DNA of 64,000 nucleotides from the NCBI RefSeq assembly GCF_010093205.1, contig NZ_PDWN01000015.1:34251-98250 (forward strand), written 5' to 3'. Of this stretch, positions 44,706-54,939 are shown piece after piece. This DNA is from Pseudoxanthomonas daejeonensis. Lineage in GTDB: Bacteria > Pseudomonadota > Gammaproteobacteria > Xanthomonadales > Xanthomonadaceae. Within the stretch, counting starts at the first letter, position 1, and every line of letters starts with the position of its first letter. Below the pieces are notes generated by a model, which was not told where the DNA came from, ran no database searches, and saw only the letters and a program-made list of their open reading frames with translations. The translations under genes and the position numbers were made by a program.

Positions 44706-45014
44706 ATGAACGACGGTTTCGTTGCGCTGTACATCTTCATGCTGGCGGCCATCGCCGGGCACGTGATCATTTCGCGGGTGCCGGTGATCCTGCACACGCC
44801 GCTGATGTCGGGCTCCAACTTCATCCACGGCATCGTGCTGATCGGTGCCATGGTCGTGCTCGGCCATGCCGACACCACCCTGGAGAAGGCGATCGGATTC
44901 GTTGCCGTGGTCCTGGGCGCGGGCAATGCGGCGGGCGGCTACGTGGTCACCGAGCGCATGCTCGAGATGTTCAAGAGCAGCAAGAAGCCCTCGTCGAAGG
45001 GCGGGTCCAAGTGA
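44706..45014 (+). CDS. pntAB: NAD(P) transhydrogenase subunit alpha, membrane part
   Basis: A 102-residue membrane component (domain II, alpha-chain portion) with three hydrophobic helices: FVALYIFMLAAIAGHVII, FIHGIVLIGAMVVLG and KAIGFVAVVLGAGNAAGGYVVTERML. It supplies part of the proton channel of the transhydrogenase. The ATG at 44706 follows a GGGGGAG stretch; a GTG at 44703 is directly before it. The stop overlaps the next start (GTGA). It heads its own group pntAB-unknown-pntB, 2.1 kb from pntAA. Confidence 0.93.
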   Translation: MNDGFVALYIFMLAAIAGHVIISRVPVILHTPLMSGSNFIHGIVLIGAMVVLGHADTTLEKAIGFVAVVLGAGNAAGGYVVTERMLEMFKSSKKPSSKGGSK

Positions 45015-45508
45015 GCGCACGGGACCTGGCGGCCGGGGGCTGGCGCAGTCCGCGCAAGCTGTTCCATGCGGCGAGTTACCTGCAGTACCCGTTCATGGCG
45101 CTGGCCGTCTTCTACGTGGCCAGGCCGTACTTCAACGGCTTCGATTCGATCTTCGCGGACTTCAACCTCGCCCTGCTGCATGCGGGCGTGGGGATCGGGT
45201 TCTCCTCGCTGCAGGACCCGACCACCACGCAGAACGAGATTTCGCGCAAGGTCTGGGAGGATGCGCGCAAGGGCAGCTGGGCGATCGGGCTCATCGCTGC
45301 GACCGTGGTGCTGGCCCTCGGCGGCGGCCTGGCCGCGCTCTACATGGCCGGTGATTCGGCCTGGTCGCAGCTGGCGATGGGGATGGTCGGCCTGGGCCTG
45401 GGAATGTTCGGCCTGCTGAAGACGGCGATCGAGATGTTCGAGAACCATCGACTGGACAGGAATCCGTCGCGGGTCAAATCCGCGGCAACGCAGGGGGAGG
45501 CGGCATGA
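45011..45508 (+). CDS. unknown membrane protein inside the pnt operon
   Basis: A 165-residue protein that I do not recognise. Three hydrophobic stretches are visible (about 20-38 YLQYPFMALAVFYVARPYF, 94-117, 122-143), with a soluble segment between the first and second containing FADFNLALLHAGVGIGFSSLQDPTTTQNEISRKVWED. It starts with GTG in a GTGA overlap with the pntAB stop, and its own end overlaps the pntB start as ATGA, so all three are translationally coupled. That position suggests a transhydrogenase accessory or assembly role, but nothing in the sequence proves it. Confidence 0.75.
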   Translation: MSARDLAAGGWRSPRKLFHAASYLQYPFMALAVFYVARPYFNGFDSIFADFNLALLHAGVGIGFSSLQDPTTTQNEISRKVWEDARKGSWAIGLIAATVVLALGGGLAALYMAGDSAWSQLAMGMVGLGLGMFGLLKTAIEMFENHRLDRNPSRVKSAATQGEAA

Positions 45509-46944
45509 ACATTGGGGAATTCGATTTCCGGACCTGGCTGGTCGGTGCCAGCTACCTGGTGGCTGCCACGCTGTTCCTGCTCGGCCTCCAGCGCATGGCC
45601 TCGCCGGCCACGGCGCGCAGCGGCATCCAGTGGGCGGGCATGGGCATGCTGATCGCCACCGCGGCGACCTTCCTGCTGCCGGGCCTGCACAACATGCCGC
45701 TGATCGTGACCGCGCTGGTGCTGGGCACGGTGGCGGCATGGATCTCCGGCAAGCGGGTGGCGATCACCGACATGCCGCAGATGGTCGCGCTGTACAACGG
45801 CATGGGCGGCGGCTCGGCTGCCGCGATCGGTGCGGTGGAACTGCTGCGTTTTTCGGCGCTGGCGCACGGCGCGCCGGTCGGCGCGGAAGGCGCGGTGACG
45901 CACCCCGGCACGGTAGTGCTGACGCTGGCCGTGCTCGGTTCGGCGATCGGCGCGGTGTCGCTGTCCGGTTCGATCATCGCCTGGGCCAAGCTCGATGGCC
46001 GGCTCGACCGGCGAGTGGTGTTCCCGGGGCAGCAGGCGTTCAACCTGCTGGTGGCGGTGGCGATGGTGGTGCTCGGCGTGATGGCCGCGGTGACGCTGCA
46101 GCCGTGGGCGATCGTGGCCTTCTTCGTCGTCGCGCTGGCGCTGGGCGTGCTGATGACCCTGCCCATCGGCGGCGCCGACATGCCGGTGGTGATCTCGCTC
46201 TACAACGCGTTCACCGGCCTGGCAGTGGCCTTCGAGGGCTACGTGCTGGGCAACGAGGCGCTGATCATCGCCGGCATGATGGTCGGCGCGGCCGGCATCC
46301 TGCTGACGCGCCTGATGGCCAAGGCGATGAACCGGCCGATCAGCGGCGTGCTGTTTTCCAGCTTCGGACCCGGCAGCGGGGAAATGCAGGAAATCACCGG
46401 CGCGCAGAAGCCCATCGAAGCCGGCGACGTCGCGGCGATGATGGCCTTCGCCGAGCGCGTGGTGATCGTGCCCGGCTACGGCCTTGCCGTGGCCCAGGCC
46501 CAGCACAAGATCTGGGAGCTGGCGCAGCGGCTGATCGAGCGCGGGGTGAAGGTGAAGTTCGCCATCCACCCGGTCGCCGGGCGCATGCCCGGGCACATGA
46601 ACGTGCTGCTGGCCGAAGCCGGCGTGCCGTACGATCTGATCGCCGACATGGACGACATCAACCCCGAGTTCCCCAACACCGACGTGTCGCTGGTGATCGG
46701 TGCCAACGACGTGGTCAATCCGGTGGCCAAGACCGATCCGGCCAGCCCGATCTACGGCATGCCGATCCTGGACGTGGTCGAGTCGAAGAACACGATCGTG
46801 ATCAAGCGCGGCAAGGGCACCGGTTTTGCCGGCATCGAGAATGCGCTGTTCTATGCCGACAACACGCGGATGCTCTATGGCGATGGCGCGGAGATGGCCA
46901 GCGCCCTGGTCAGCGAACTCAAGGCGCTGGACGGCGGGCACTGA
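45505..46944 (+). CDS. pntB: NAD(P) transhydrogenase subunit beta
   Basis: A 479-residue protein with eight or nine membrane helices (about 1-270), including MVALYNGMGGGSAAAIGAVEL and ADMPVVISLYNAFTGLAVAFEGYVLGN, which line the proton path. The C-terminal NADP(H)-binding domain follows, with VIVPGYGLAVAQAQHKIWEL, FAIHPVAGRMPGHMNVLLAEA, DTDVSLVIGANDVVNP-type sequence (NTDVSLVIGANDVVNP) and KRGKGTGFAGIENALFYADNT. It completes the enzyme with pntAA and pntAB. It overlaps the preceding gene by four bases. Confidence 0.97.
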   Translation: MNIGEFDFRTWLVGASYLVAATLFLLGLQRMASPATARSGIQWAGMGMLIATAATFLLPGLHNMPLIVTALVLGTVAAWISGKRVAITDMPQMVALYNGMGGGSAAAIGAVELLRFSALAHGAPVGAEGAVTHPGTVVLTLAVLGSAIGAVSLSGSIIAWAKLDGRLDRRVVFPGQQAFNLLVAVAMVVLGVMAAVTLQPWAIVAFFVVALALGVLMTLPIGGADMPVVISLYNAFTGLAVAFEGYVLGNEALIIAGMMVGAAGILLTRLMAKAMNRPISGVLFSSFGPGSGEMQEITGAQKPIEAGDVAAMMAFAERVVIVPGYGLAVAQAQHKIWELAQRLIERGVKVKFAIHPVAGRMPGHMNVLLAEAGVPYDLIADMDDINPEFPNTDVSLVIGANDVVNPVAKTDPASPIYGMPILDVVESKNTIVIKRGKGTGFAGIENALFYADNTRMLYGDGAEMASALVSELKALDGGH

Positions 46945-46966
46945 GCCCGCACGCGAGGTCGGGCGC

Positions 46967-47401
46967 TCAGCGCGCTGCGCGCAGCGCCAGCACGGGGGCC
47001 AGCCCGAGGCACAGCAGGTCGAGCCAGCTGTTGGCCAGTCGGGCCAAGGTCCAGACGTAGAAGGCCCCCATCTTCGGCGCGGCCTCCCACGGCGCCAGGC
47101 CCATCTGCGCACCGATGTGGCCGGACACCACGAACCATTGCACCAGGACCGCCATCAGCAGCGTCGCCGCGGCGGCGAGCAGGCGGCGTGGCCAGCCCGG
47201 GAGCATCCCGCCCAGGCGCAGCATCCAGGCCGCCTCCAGCCCCGCGAGCAGGGCGATCCAGCCATGCTGGCGCCCGGTGGCCAGGGAAAGCGAGCTCCAC
47301 GCCACGACCATCGTCGCGCTCCCCAGCAGCAGCATGAACGGCCACAACCAGCGTGGAGCGCGCGGCGAGGCAGGAGGCGGGGCGTGCGGCGCAGGCGGCA
47401 T
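46967..47401 (-). CDS. hypothetical membrane protein
   Basis: A 144-residue protein with four predicted transmembrane helices (about 20-38 WPFMLLLGSATMVVAWSSL, 50-70, 78-100 and 118-140). The start at 47401 gives MPPAPHAPPPASPRAP, a proline-rich N-terminus. No motif or family is recognised. It is convergent with pntB, with 22 bases between their ends, and divergent from sufT, whose promoter lies about 50 bases beyond its start. It might be a small inner-membrane protein of a DUF family. Confidence 0.6.
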   Translation of the reverse strand: MPPAPHAPPPASPRAPRWLWPFMLLLGSATMVVAWSSLSLATGRQHGWIALLAGLEAAWMLRLGGMLPGWPRRLLAAAATLLMAVLVQWFVVSGHIGAQMGLAPWEAAPKMGAFYVWTLARLANSWLDLLCLGLAPVLALRAAR

Positions 47402-47449
47402 CGGGACTTCCGTTCGGGGGCGCCAAGGATACGCGCTGGCCGCATCGGC

Positions 47450-47455
47450 TAGAAT
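47450..47455 (+). promoter_or_regulatory. TAGAAT -10-like element upstream of sufT
   Basis: TAGAAT occurs in a GGCTAGAATGCG context 73 bases before the likely sufT ATG, matching the -10 pattern at gapA (19551) and pip (31719). No obvious -35 is present. Confidence 0.45.
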
Positions 47456-47527
47456 GCGTCCTGTATCCAGTGAACTTTTCCTGCGCCGCGGCTTGAGTAC
47501 GTGGCCCTCCCGCCCCATATCGGCCGC

Positions 47528-48079
47528 ATGTACTCCCGCAGCAGCGAACCCGTCCGTTTCGAACGCGATTGCGCCGCCGTCATGGTGCCGCAGGGCGAAG
47601 CCGTGACCCTGCCGGCCGGCAGCGTCGGTTACATCACCCAGGGCCTGGGCGGCAGCTACACGGTGTTCGTCGAGGGCAACCTGTTCCGCATCGCGGGCAA
47701 GGATGCCGACGCCATCGGCAAGGAAGTCCCGCCCGAGCTGGACCTGCCAGCCGACGCCGGCGACGACGAAGTCGAGGCCATGATCTGGCGCCAGCTGCGG
47801 ACCTGCTTCGATCCTGAGATCCCGTTCAACATCGTCGACCTGGGCCTGGTGTACGAAGCCGTCCTCAAGCCGCGCGATGACGGCAAGCGCCTGGTCGAGG
47901 TCAAGATGACCCTGACCGCGCCGGGCTGTGGCATGGGCGAGATCCTGGTCGACGACGTGCGCAGCAAGCTCGAGCAGATCCCGACCATCGCCGAGGCGGA
48001 CGTGGAACTGGTGTTCGACCCGCCGTGGGGCCGGCACATGATGTCGGAGGCCGCGAGGCTGGAAACCGGCATGTTCTGA
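47528..48079 (+). CDS. sufT: putative Fe-S cluster assembly protein SufT
   Basis: A 183-residue protein of the SufT/DUF59 family, which assists maturation of iron-sulfur proteins. Its C-terminal MIP18-like domain is clear: CFDPEIPFNIVDLGLVYEAV, the Cys-containing TLTAPGCGMGEILVDDV near 141-147, and VELVFDPPWGRHMMSEAARLETGM. The N-terminal ~70 residues form a separate region with PAGSVGYITQGLGGSYTVFV. The start at 47528 (MYSRSSEPVRF) is preferred over GTG 47501. Other Suf genes are not in the window. BolA at 10492 may act in the same pathway. Confidence 0.92.
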   Translation: MYSRSSEPVRFERDCAAVMVPQGEAVTLPAGSVGYITQGLGGSYTVFVEGNLFRIAGKDADAIGKEVPPELDLPADAGDDEVEAMIWRQLRTCFDPEIPFNIVDLGLVYEAVLKPRDDGKRLVEVKMTLTAPGCGMGEILVDDVRSKLEQIPTIAEADVELVFDPPWGRHMMSEAARLETGMF

Positions 48080-48144
48080 GCGGCGTTGCCGCCATGCGTT
48101 CGAGCGTTGGAGGCGGCGGAACAGGCCGCTCTACGGTTGCCGCG

Positions 48145-48615
48145 TCAGCGGCTGATCGCGGCGCTCGAAGCCTGAAGCGCACGCATCGCGTCAGCCGGGT
48201 CGATCTCCAGCAGCAGCCCGCGCTGGCCGGCGTTGATCCACACGCTGGCCGCCGCCAGCGCGTCGCTTTCGAACCACACCGGTACCGGCCTTGGCTGGCC
48301 GAACGGGCTGACCCCGCCGACCTTGTAGCCGCTGCGACGCTCGGCCTCGGCCACGTTCATCATCCGCGCCGCCTTGCCGTCGCCGGCTGCGGCCAGTGCC
48401 TTGAGCTGCAGCTGCCGGTCCGATGGGATGACCACGCACAGCGCGCGCGCATCCACCCACGTCATCAACGTCTTCAGCACGCGATCGGGTGCGATGCCCA
48501 GCGCCAGGGCCGCCTGCATGCCCTTGCCGGCGACCGCGTCGGCGTCGTAGTCGTACGGATGCAGGCGATAGGCGACACCCACCGCGTCGAGCGCGCGGGT
48601 CGCGCGCGTGGCCAT
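48145..48615 (-). CDS. ybaK: YbaK/EbsC Cys-tRNA(Pro) deacylase
   Basis: A 156-residue editing protein that hydrolyses mischarged Cys-tRNA(Pro). The conserved Lys lies in DRVLKTLMTW near residue 49, and the GYKVGGVSPFGQ motif near 96-107 is diagnostic of the YbaK branch. The start at 48615 (MATRATRALDAVGV) is preferred; GTG 48621 adds two residues. It is 16 bases downstream of the asparaginase-domain gene on the same strand, so they may share a transcript. No proS is nearby. Confidence 0.93.
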   Translation of the reverse strand: MATRATRALDAVGVAYRLHPYDYDADAVAGKGMQAALALGIAPDRVLKTLMTWVDARALCVVIPSDRQLQLKALAAAGDGKAARMMNVAEAERRSGYKVGGVSPFGQPRPVPVWFESDALAAASVWINAGQRGLLLEIDPADAMRALQASSAAISR

Positions 48616-48631
48616 CGACACGGCGCGTTCC

Positions 48632-49117
48632 TCAGGCCGGTTCGAAGCGGTTGGCAGCCACGTTCTTGCGCACCTTCGCCGGGTCCCAGATCAGGCCATT
48701 GATGGCGATGTACACGCCGTGCGGCAGCGACTGCACCGCGCCGATCGCGCAGCCGATGTTGAATTCGGCGTCGGAGCCGCGGAACCGCGCCGGGCTCAGT
48801 GCGCCAGTCATGACGATGGTCTTGCCCGGGATCGACTTCAGCACCAGACCGGTCTGGACCATGCTGTCGGTGCCATGCGTGACCAGCACGTGCGGCGTGG
48901 ACTGCGCGGCGATGGTCGCGCGCAGCAGTTCGCGGTCATCGTCGGTGATGTGCAGCGAGTCCTTGCGCAGGATCGGGATCACGCTGAAGCGGAAGGTCAC
49001 GCCCAGCTCGCGCAGGATCGTGCCGATCTGCGGTTCGCCGATCTGGTAGTCGGACTTGTCGTCGAAGTAGATCTTGTCGATGGTGCCACCGGTGGTGACG
49101 ATCAGCAGTTCTTCCAT
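48632..49117 (-). CDS. asparaginase N-terminal-domain protein (single domain)
   Basis: A 161-residue protein matching only the N-terminal catalytic domain of type I/II L-asparaginase. It has the TTGGTIDK motif with the first catalytic Thr (about 9-12), VLVTHGTDSMVQTG with the second Thr-Asp pair, and a Lys in the GKTIVMTGALSPARF region. It ends shortly after IGAVQSLPHGVYIAINGLIWD, so the C-terminal domain of about 130 residues that completes the dimer interface in ordinary asparaginases is absent. The start at 49117 gives MEELLIVTTGGTI. Activity is uncertain. No frame-shifted C-terminal part is visible downstream. Confidence 0.85.
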   Translation of the reverse strand: MEELLIVTTGGTIDKIYFDDKSDYQIGEPQIGTILRELGVTFRFSVIPILRKDSLHITDDDRELLRATIAAQSTPHVLVTHGTDSMVQTGLVLKSIPGKTIVMTGALSPARFRGSDAEFNIGCAIGAVQSLPHGVYIAINGLIWDPAKVRKNVAANRFEPA

Positions 49118-49247
49118 GTCGGTGCCCTGGTCCGGCGCGCGCGGCGTCCGGCGCATATGAGGAGGGCGCGGGGCTGGAGCCGCACGCCGCAAGTGGCCGC
49201 ATTATCGACGATCGCGATGGCGGCCGGTCGCGCCGCCTGCGCGGGGT

Positions 49248-49585
49248 TCAGGCGCGGCGACCGAAGCGCGCGCGCAGGCCCGACCAGCTGGACGCGCCGA
49301 TCACCAGCAGCGAGAGGCCGATTTCCAGCCACGCGAACAGCCGCTCGTCCGGACGGGTCCAGGCGACCATGACCCCGTGGCTGAACCAGAACAACGCGAG
49401 CACGCCACCCCAGAACGCCGCGCGCCGGCCGCCGCGCCAGGCCGGCACGGCCAGCAGCAGCGGCGGCAGCGCGAACACCAGCAACGCAGCCACCGCGTGG
49501 CGGTCGTCGTGGAACCAGGCGCCGAAGAGCGCCGCGAGCGCCAGCAGCGCGGCGCCGGTCAGGTGGTGCGATGTCGTCGTCGCCA

Positions 49586-49586
<1 letters not shown>
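49248..49586 (-). CDS. DUF2069 family membrane protein
   Basis: A 112-residue small inner-membrane protein with four hydrophobic segments (about 8-25, 31-48, 56-74, 83-101) and short loops. The WRGGRRAAFWGGVLALFWFSHGVM segment is typical of DUF2069, a family of unknown function often found next to WrbA-type flavoprotein genes. Its ATG (49586) overlaps the preceding stop by one base (TGATG), so it is coupled to the flavoprotein gene. No further role can be inferred. Confidence 0.8.
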
Positions 49587-51535
<1,949 letters not shown>

Positions 51536-51537
51536 GC

Positions 51538-52116
51538 ATGCGCGTATCCCTTCTCCTGCTGCCCGCGTTGCTGGCGTTGTCCGCCTGCCGCCCGGAACAG
51601 ACCCCCGCGCCGCCGGCCACGCCACCGGCGAGCGCCGCAGCGCCGGCGGCCGATGCCGCCCTGCCGCCCGTGGCACAGCCCGGCGTGGTCGAGCGCACGG
51701 CCGACGTCCCGCGCTTCGCCGCCACCGCGGTGGATGGCGCGCTGTACGACCTGGCCGCGCACCGGGGGCGCTGGGTGGTGGTGAATTTCTGGGCGACCTG
51801 GTGCGGGCCGTGCCTGAAGGAAATGCCCGAACTGGCCGCGCTGCATACCATGCGCGAGCAGATCGAAGTGGTGGGCCTGGCCTACGAGGACATCAGCGTG
51901 GAGGACATGCGCGCGTTCCTGAAGGAGCATCCGGTGTCCTATCCGATCGTGATCCTCGATCCGATGAGCCCGCCGCAGGATTTCGCCACGCCACGCGGCC
52001 TTCCCACCACCTACCTGCTTGCACCCGACGGCAAGGTCGCCCGCCATTTCCTCGGCCCGGTGACCGCGTACGACATCGAAACCGCGGTCGAAGCGGGCGG
52101 CGGCAGCCTGGAATGA
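51538..52116 (+). CDS. TlpA-like thioredoxin-fold lipoprotein
   Basis: A 192-residue predicted lipoprotein with a thioredoxin fold. The signal peptide ends in the lipobox LSAC; an Ala/Pro-rich linker extends to about residue 48. The active site NFWATWCGPCLKEMPEL has the WCGPC pair, and the cis-Pro region is RGLPTTYLLAPDGKV. Such TlpA/ResA-type proteins reduce disulfides in the periplasm, for example in cytochrome c or copper-site maturation. It begins two bases after the yihY stop and overlaps acyP by four bases, so the three are co-transcribed. Confidence 0.92.
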   Translation: MRVSLLLLPALLALSACRPEQTPAPPATPPASAAAPAADAALPPVAQPGVVERTADVPRFAATAVDGALYDLAAHRGRWVVVNFWATWCGPCLKEMPELAALHTMREQIEVVGLAYEDISVEDMRAFLKEHPVSYPIVILDPMSPPQDFATPRGLPTTYLLAPDGKVARHFLGPVTAYDIETAVEAGGGSLE

Positions 52117-52400
52117 GCGCGCCGGTCCGGATCGCGCGGCGCTGGCGCGTGTCCGGGCGGGTGCAGGGCGTTTTCTTCCGTGCCTCGACCCGCGTGGAAG
52201 CCCTGCGGCTGGGTCTGGATGGCAGCGCGGTCAACCTGGCCGACGGGCAGGTCGAGGTGATCGCCAGCGGCGCGACCGAAGCGCTGGACCAGCTGGAGGC
52301 GTGGTTGCGGCGCGGGCCGCCGCAGGCGCGGGTCGACGCACTGCAGGCGTTGCCGGCACCGGAAGCGGCAGTGGTGCCGCCGGGATTCGCGACCGGCTGA
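52113..52400 (+). CDS. acyP: acylphosphatase
   Basis: A 95-residue enzyme hydrolysing acyl phosphates such as 1,3-bisphosphoglycerate and carbamoyl phosphate. The active-site Arg lies in the GRVQGVFFRAST loop (near residue 23), and the catalytic Asn in the GSAVNLADGQVEV segment near 41. The usual G-W-V-x-N pattern is altered to GSAVN, a common variation. The start overlaps the tlpA-like stop (ATGA). The gene ends three bases from the end of the convergent ppk2 gene. Confidence 0.93.
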   Translation: MSAPVRIARRWRVSGRVQGVFFRASTRVEALRLGLDGSAVNLADGQVEVIASGATEALDQLEAWLRRGPPQARVDALQALPAPEAAVVPPGFATG

Positions 52401-52402
52401 GG

Positions 52403-53227
52403 TCAGTCTTCCGCGCGCGAAGGATACGGCGCGATCGGTTCAAGCACCCCGTAGCGCTCGCGCCGAGCCTTGCCACGCAAAGGTTCCAGCACGGGCAGGT
52501 CGCTGGGAACGTCCACGTCGGGCAGCCGGTCGAGCAGGTCGCGCAGCAGGGTCAGGCGGCCCACGCGCTGGTCGTTGAAATCGACCAGCGTCCAGGGCGC
52601 ATGGGCGGTGTGGGTGGCGGCGAGCATCTCCTCGCGCGCACGGGTGTAGTCGGCATAGCGGTGCCGCGCCTCCAGGTCGACCGGCGACAGCTTCCAGCCC
52701 TTGAGCGGGTCGGCATGGCGCTCGGCGAAACGCTGCTCCTGTTCGGCCTGGTCCACGCACAGCCAGTACTTGAACAGCGCGATGCCGTCGTCGACCAGCA
52801 TCCGTTCGAACTGCGGCGCCTGGCGCAGGAACGCGGCATGCTCGGATTGGCTGCAGTAACCCATGACCCGTTCCACGCCGGCCCGGTTGTACCAGCTGCG
52901 ATCGAACAGGGTCATCTCGCCGGCAGCGGGCAGGTGCGCGGCATAGCGCTGGAAATACCACTGCGTGGCTTCGCGATCGGTCGGGCGCGGCAGGGCGGCG
53001 ATCCGGCATTGGCGCGGGTTGAGGTGTTCGGTGAGGGCCTTGATCGCGCCGCCTTTGCCGGCGGTGTCGCGTCCCTCGAACAGCACGACCAGGCGCAGGC
53101 CGGTCGCCTGCAGCCATTCGGCCATGTGTACGAGTTCAAGCTGCAAGGGCGCGAGCAGGTCCTTGTACTCGCCCTTGCGCAGCGGTTTTGCCGCCTTGCG
53201 CCGGCCCGTCTTGCCGTGGTCGCCCAT
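52403..53227 (-). CDS. ppk2: polyphosphate kinase 2
   Basis: A 274-residue PPK2-family kinase that transfers phosphate between inorganic polyphosphate and nucleotides. The Walker A motif is FEGRDTAGKGGAIKALTEHLNPR, Walker B FDRSWYNRAGVERVMGY and the lid RYADYTRAREEML. The start at 53227 gives MGDHGKTGRRKAAKPLRKGEY; the basic N-terminal segment is normal for the class I group. Preference for ADP, AMP or GDP cannot be decided by eye. It lies 15 bases after moaB on the same strand. Confidence 0.93.
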   Translation of the reverse strand: MGDHGKTGRRKAAKPLRKGEYKDLLAPLQLELVHMAEWLQATGLRLVVLFEGRDTAGKGGAIKALTEHLNPRQCRIAALPRPTDREATQWYFQRYAAHLPAAGEMTLFDRSWYNRAGVERVMGYCSQSEHAAFLRQAPQFERMLVDDGIALFKYWLCVDQAEQEQRFAERHADPLKGWKLSPVDLEARHRYADYTRAREEMLAATHTAHAPWTLVDFNDQRVGRLTLLRDLLDRLPDVDVPSDLPVLEPLRGKARRERYGVLEPIAPYPSRAED

Positions 53228-53242
53228 GCCGGTCTCCGTGTT

Positions 53243-53767
53243 CTATTCGCGCAATCGCGGCCGCAGGGTCGCCAGGTTGCAGGGCTGGGTCCGCGCGTCG
53301 AGCTGGTGGCGGATGATCCGCTCCCACGCCGTGCGGCAGGCCGAAGTCGAACCGGGCAGGGCGAACAGGAACGTCGCGTTGGCCAGTCCGGCGAAGGCGC
53401 GCGACTGCAACGAGGACGTTCCGATCTCCTCGACGCTGATCGCGCGGAACAGTTCGCCGAAGCCCGGCATTTCCTTGTCCAGCAGCGGCAGCAGCGCTTC
53501 GGGCGTGGAGTCCCGGCCGGTGAAGCCGGTGCCGCCGGTGACCAGGATGCCATCCACCGCCGGGTCGGCGATCCACGCCGAAACCTGCGCGCGCAGGCGA
53601 TAGCGGTCATCGGGCAGCAGCGTGCGTGCCTGCACGCGGTGCCCGCCGTCAGCCAGGGCCTGGGCGAGGTAGTCGCCGGAGGTGTCGTTGTCGGCGGTGC
53701 GCGTGTCCGAGACGGTCAGCACGCATATGTTCAAGGGCAGGAAATCGCGTTCGGCAGTCATGCGCAT
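53243..53767 (-). CDS. moaB: molybdopterin biosynthesis protein MoaB/Mog family
   Basis: A 174-residue protein of the MoaB/MogA family, which adenylylates molybdopterin before molybdenum insertion. The family signatures are ICVLTVSDTRTADNDTSGDYL near the N-terminus, ILVTGGTGFTGRDSTPEAL near 76-94 and FALPGSTSACRTAWERII. An in-frame ATG at 53761 (MTAERDF) is an equally good start. Together with modABC at 15.6-17.8 kb it supports molybdenum-cofactor use. It shares a strand with ppk2 and is 15 bases upstream of it. Confidence 0.93.
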   Translation of the reverse strand: MRMTAERDFLPLNICVLTVSDTRTADNDTSGDYLAQALADGGHRVQARTLLPDDRYRLRAQVSAWIADPAVDGILVTGGTGFTGRDSTPEALLPLLDKEMPGFGELFRAISVEEIGTSSLQSRAFAGLANATFLFALPGSTSACRTAWERIIRHQLDARTQPCNLATLRPRLRE

Positions 53768-53856
53768 AGCCTATACCCACGCGGGTCCGTGCTGCGCACC
53801 TGCCGCTGGGGCAGGGCACATCGTTGCCGAGTGCCGCCCATGACGGGAATACCGTC

Positions 53857-54939
53857 TTACTCGGCCGTCAGTCGCGCCAGTTCGTCGGCCTGGTGTTCCT
53901 GCTGCAGGCGCACGACCAGGGGGTCGAGCTCGCCTTCGAGGATGTTGGGCAGGTCGTACAGGGTCAGGCCTTCGACGCGATGGTCGGTGATCCGGCCCTG
54001 CGGGAAATTGTAGGTGCGGATGCGCTGGCTGCGGTCGCCGCTGCCGACCTGCAGCCGGCGCGATTCGGCCTGTGCGGCCTGCTGGCGGCTGCGCTCGGCG
54101 TCGAGCAGCTGCGCCTTGAGCCGCTTCATCGCCTTGTCGCGGTTGGCGTGCTGGCTGCGCTCGGTCTGGCTTTCCACCACCACGCCGGTCGGCAGGTGGG
54201 TGATGCGGATCGCCGAATCGGTCTTGTTGACGTGCTGGCCACCGGCGCCGGACGAACGGAAGGTGTCGACCTTCAGGTCGGCCGGGTTGATCGCGATCTC
54301 CTCGACCTCGTCGGCCTCCGGGATGATCGCCACCGTCGCGGCCGAGGTGTGGATGCGGCCTTGGGACTCCGTCGCCGGCACGCGCTGCACGCGGGGGGTG
54401 CCGGACTCGAACTTCAGCTTGGAATAGGCGCCACGGCCGACCAGGCGCGCGACGATTTCCTTGTGCCCGCCGTGTTCGCCGGGGTTTTCCGATTCCACTT
54501 CGACCTTCCAGCCCTGGCGCTCGGCATAGCGGGCGTACATGCGGAACAGGTCGCCGGCGAAGATCGCCGCTTCATCGCCGCCGGTGCCGGCGCGCACTTC
54601 CAGGAACAGGTTGCCGTCGTCGCGCGGGTCCTTGGGCACCAGCAGCAGGGCCAGCTCGGCATCCAGCGCCTGCAGCCGCGCGCGCGCGCTGTCGATTTCC
54701 TCTTCGGCCAGTTCCGCCAGTTCCGGGTCGCCTCGCATGGCCTCGGCCGCAGCCAGGTCATCCTTGGCGCGCGCCTCGGCCGCCAGGGCCGTGGCGACCG
54801 GCTCGAGCTGGGCGAATTCGCGCGACAGGTCGCGGAAGCGCGCGTTGTCGGCCAGCACGCCGGGGTCGGCGAGCAGGCGTTCGAGTTCTTCGCGGCGCTC
54901 GGCCAGCGCTTCCAGCTTACGGCGCAGGCTCGGGGTCAT
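53857..54939 (-). CDS. prfA: peptide chain release factor 1
   Basis: A 360-residue class I release factor that recognises UAA and UAG. The tripeptide anticodon PAT is in [18 protein letters not shown], and the GGQ motif in [19 protein letters not shown] near 225-240, whose Gln is the PrmC substrate. The N-terminal helical domain and the C-terminal [16 protein letters not shown] segment are intact and the length is typical. It overlaps the end of hemA by 23 bases on the same strand, an arrangement conserved in gammaproteobacteria; prmC is not adjacent here. Confidence 0.98.
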   Translation of the reverse strand: MTPSLRRKLEALAERREELERLLADPGVLADNARFRDLSREFAQLEPVATALAAEARAKDDLAAAEAMRGDPELAELAEEEIDSARARLQALDAELALLLVPKDPRDDGNLFLEVRAGTGGDEAAIFAGDLFRMYARYAERQGWKVEVESENPGEHGGHKEIVARLVGRGAYSKLKFESGTPRVQRVPATESQGRIHTSAATVAIIPEADEVEEIAINPADLKVDTFRSSGAGGQHVNKTDSAIRITHLPTGVVVESQTERSQHANRDKAMKRLKAQLLDAERSRQQAAQAESRRLQVGSGDRSQRIRTYNFPQGRITDHRVEGLTLYDLPNILEGELDPLVVRLQQEHQADELARLTAE

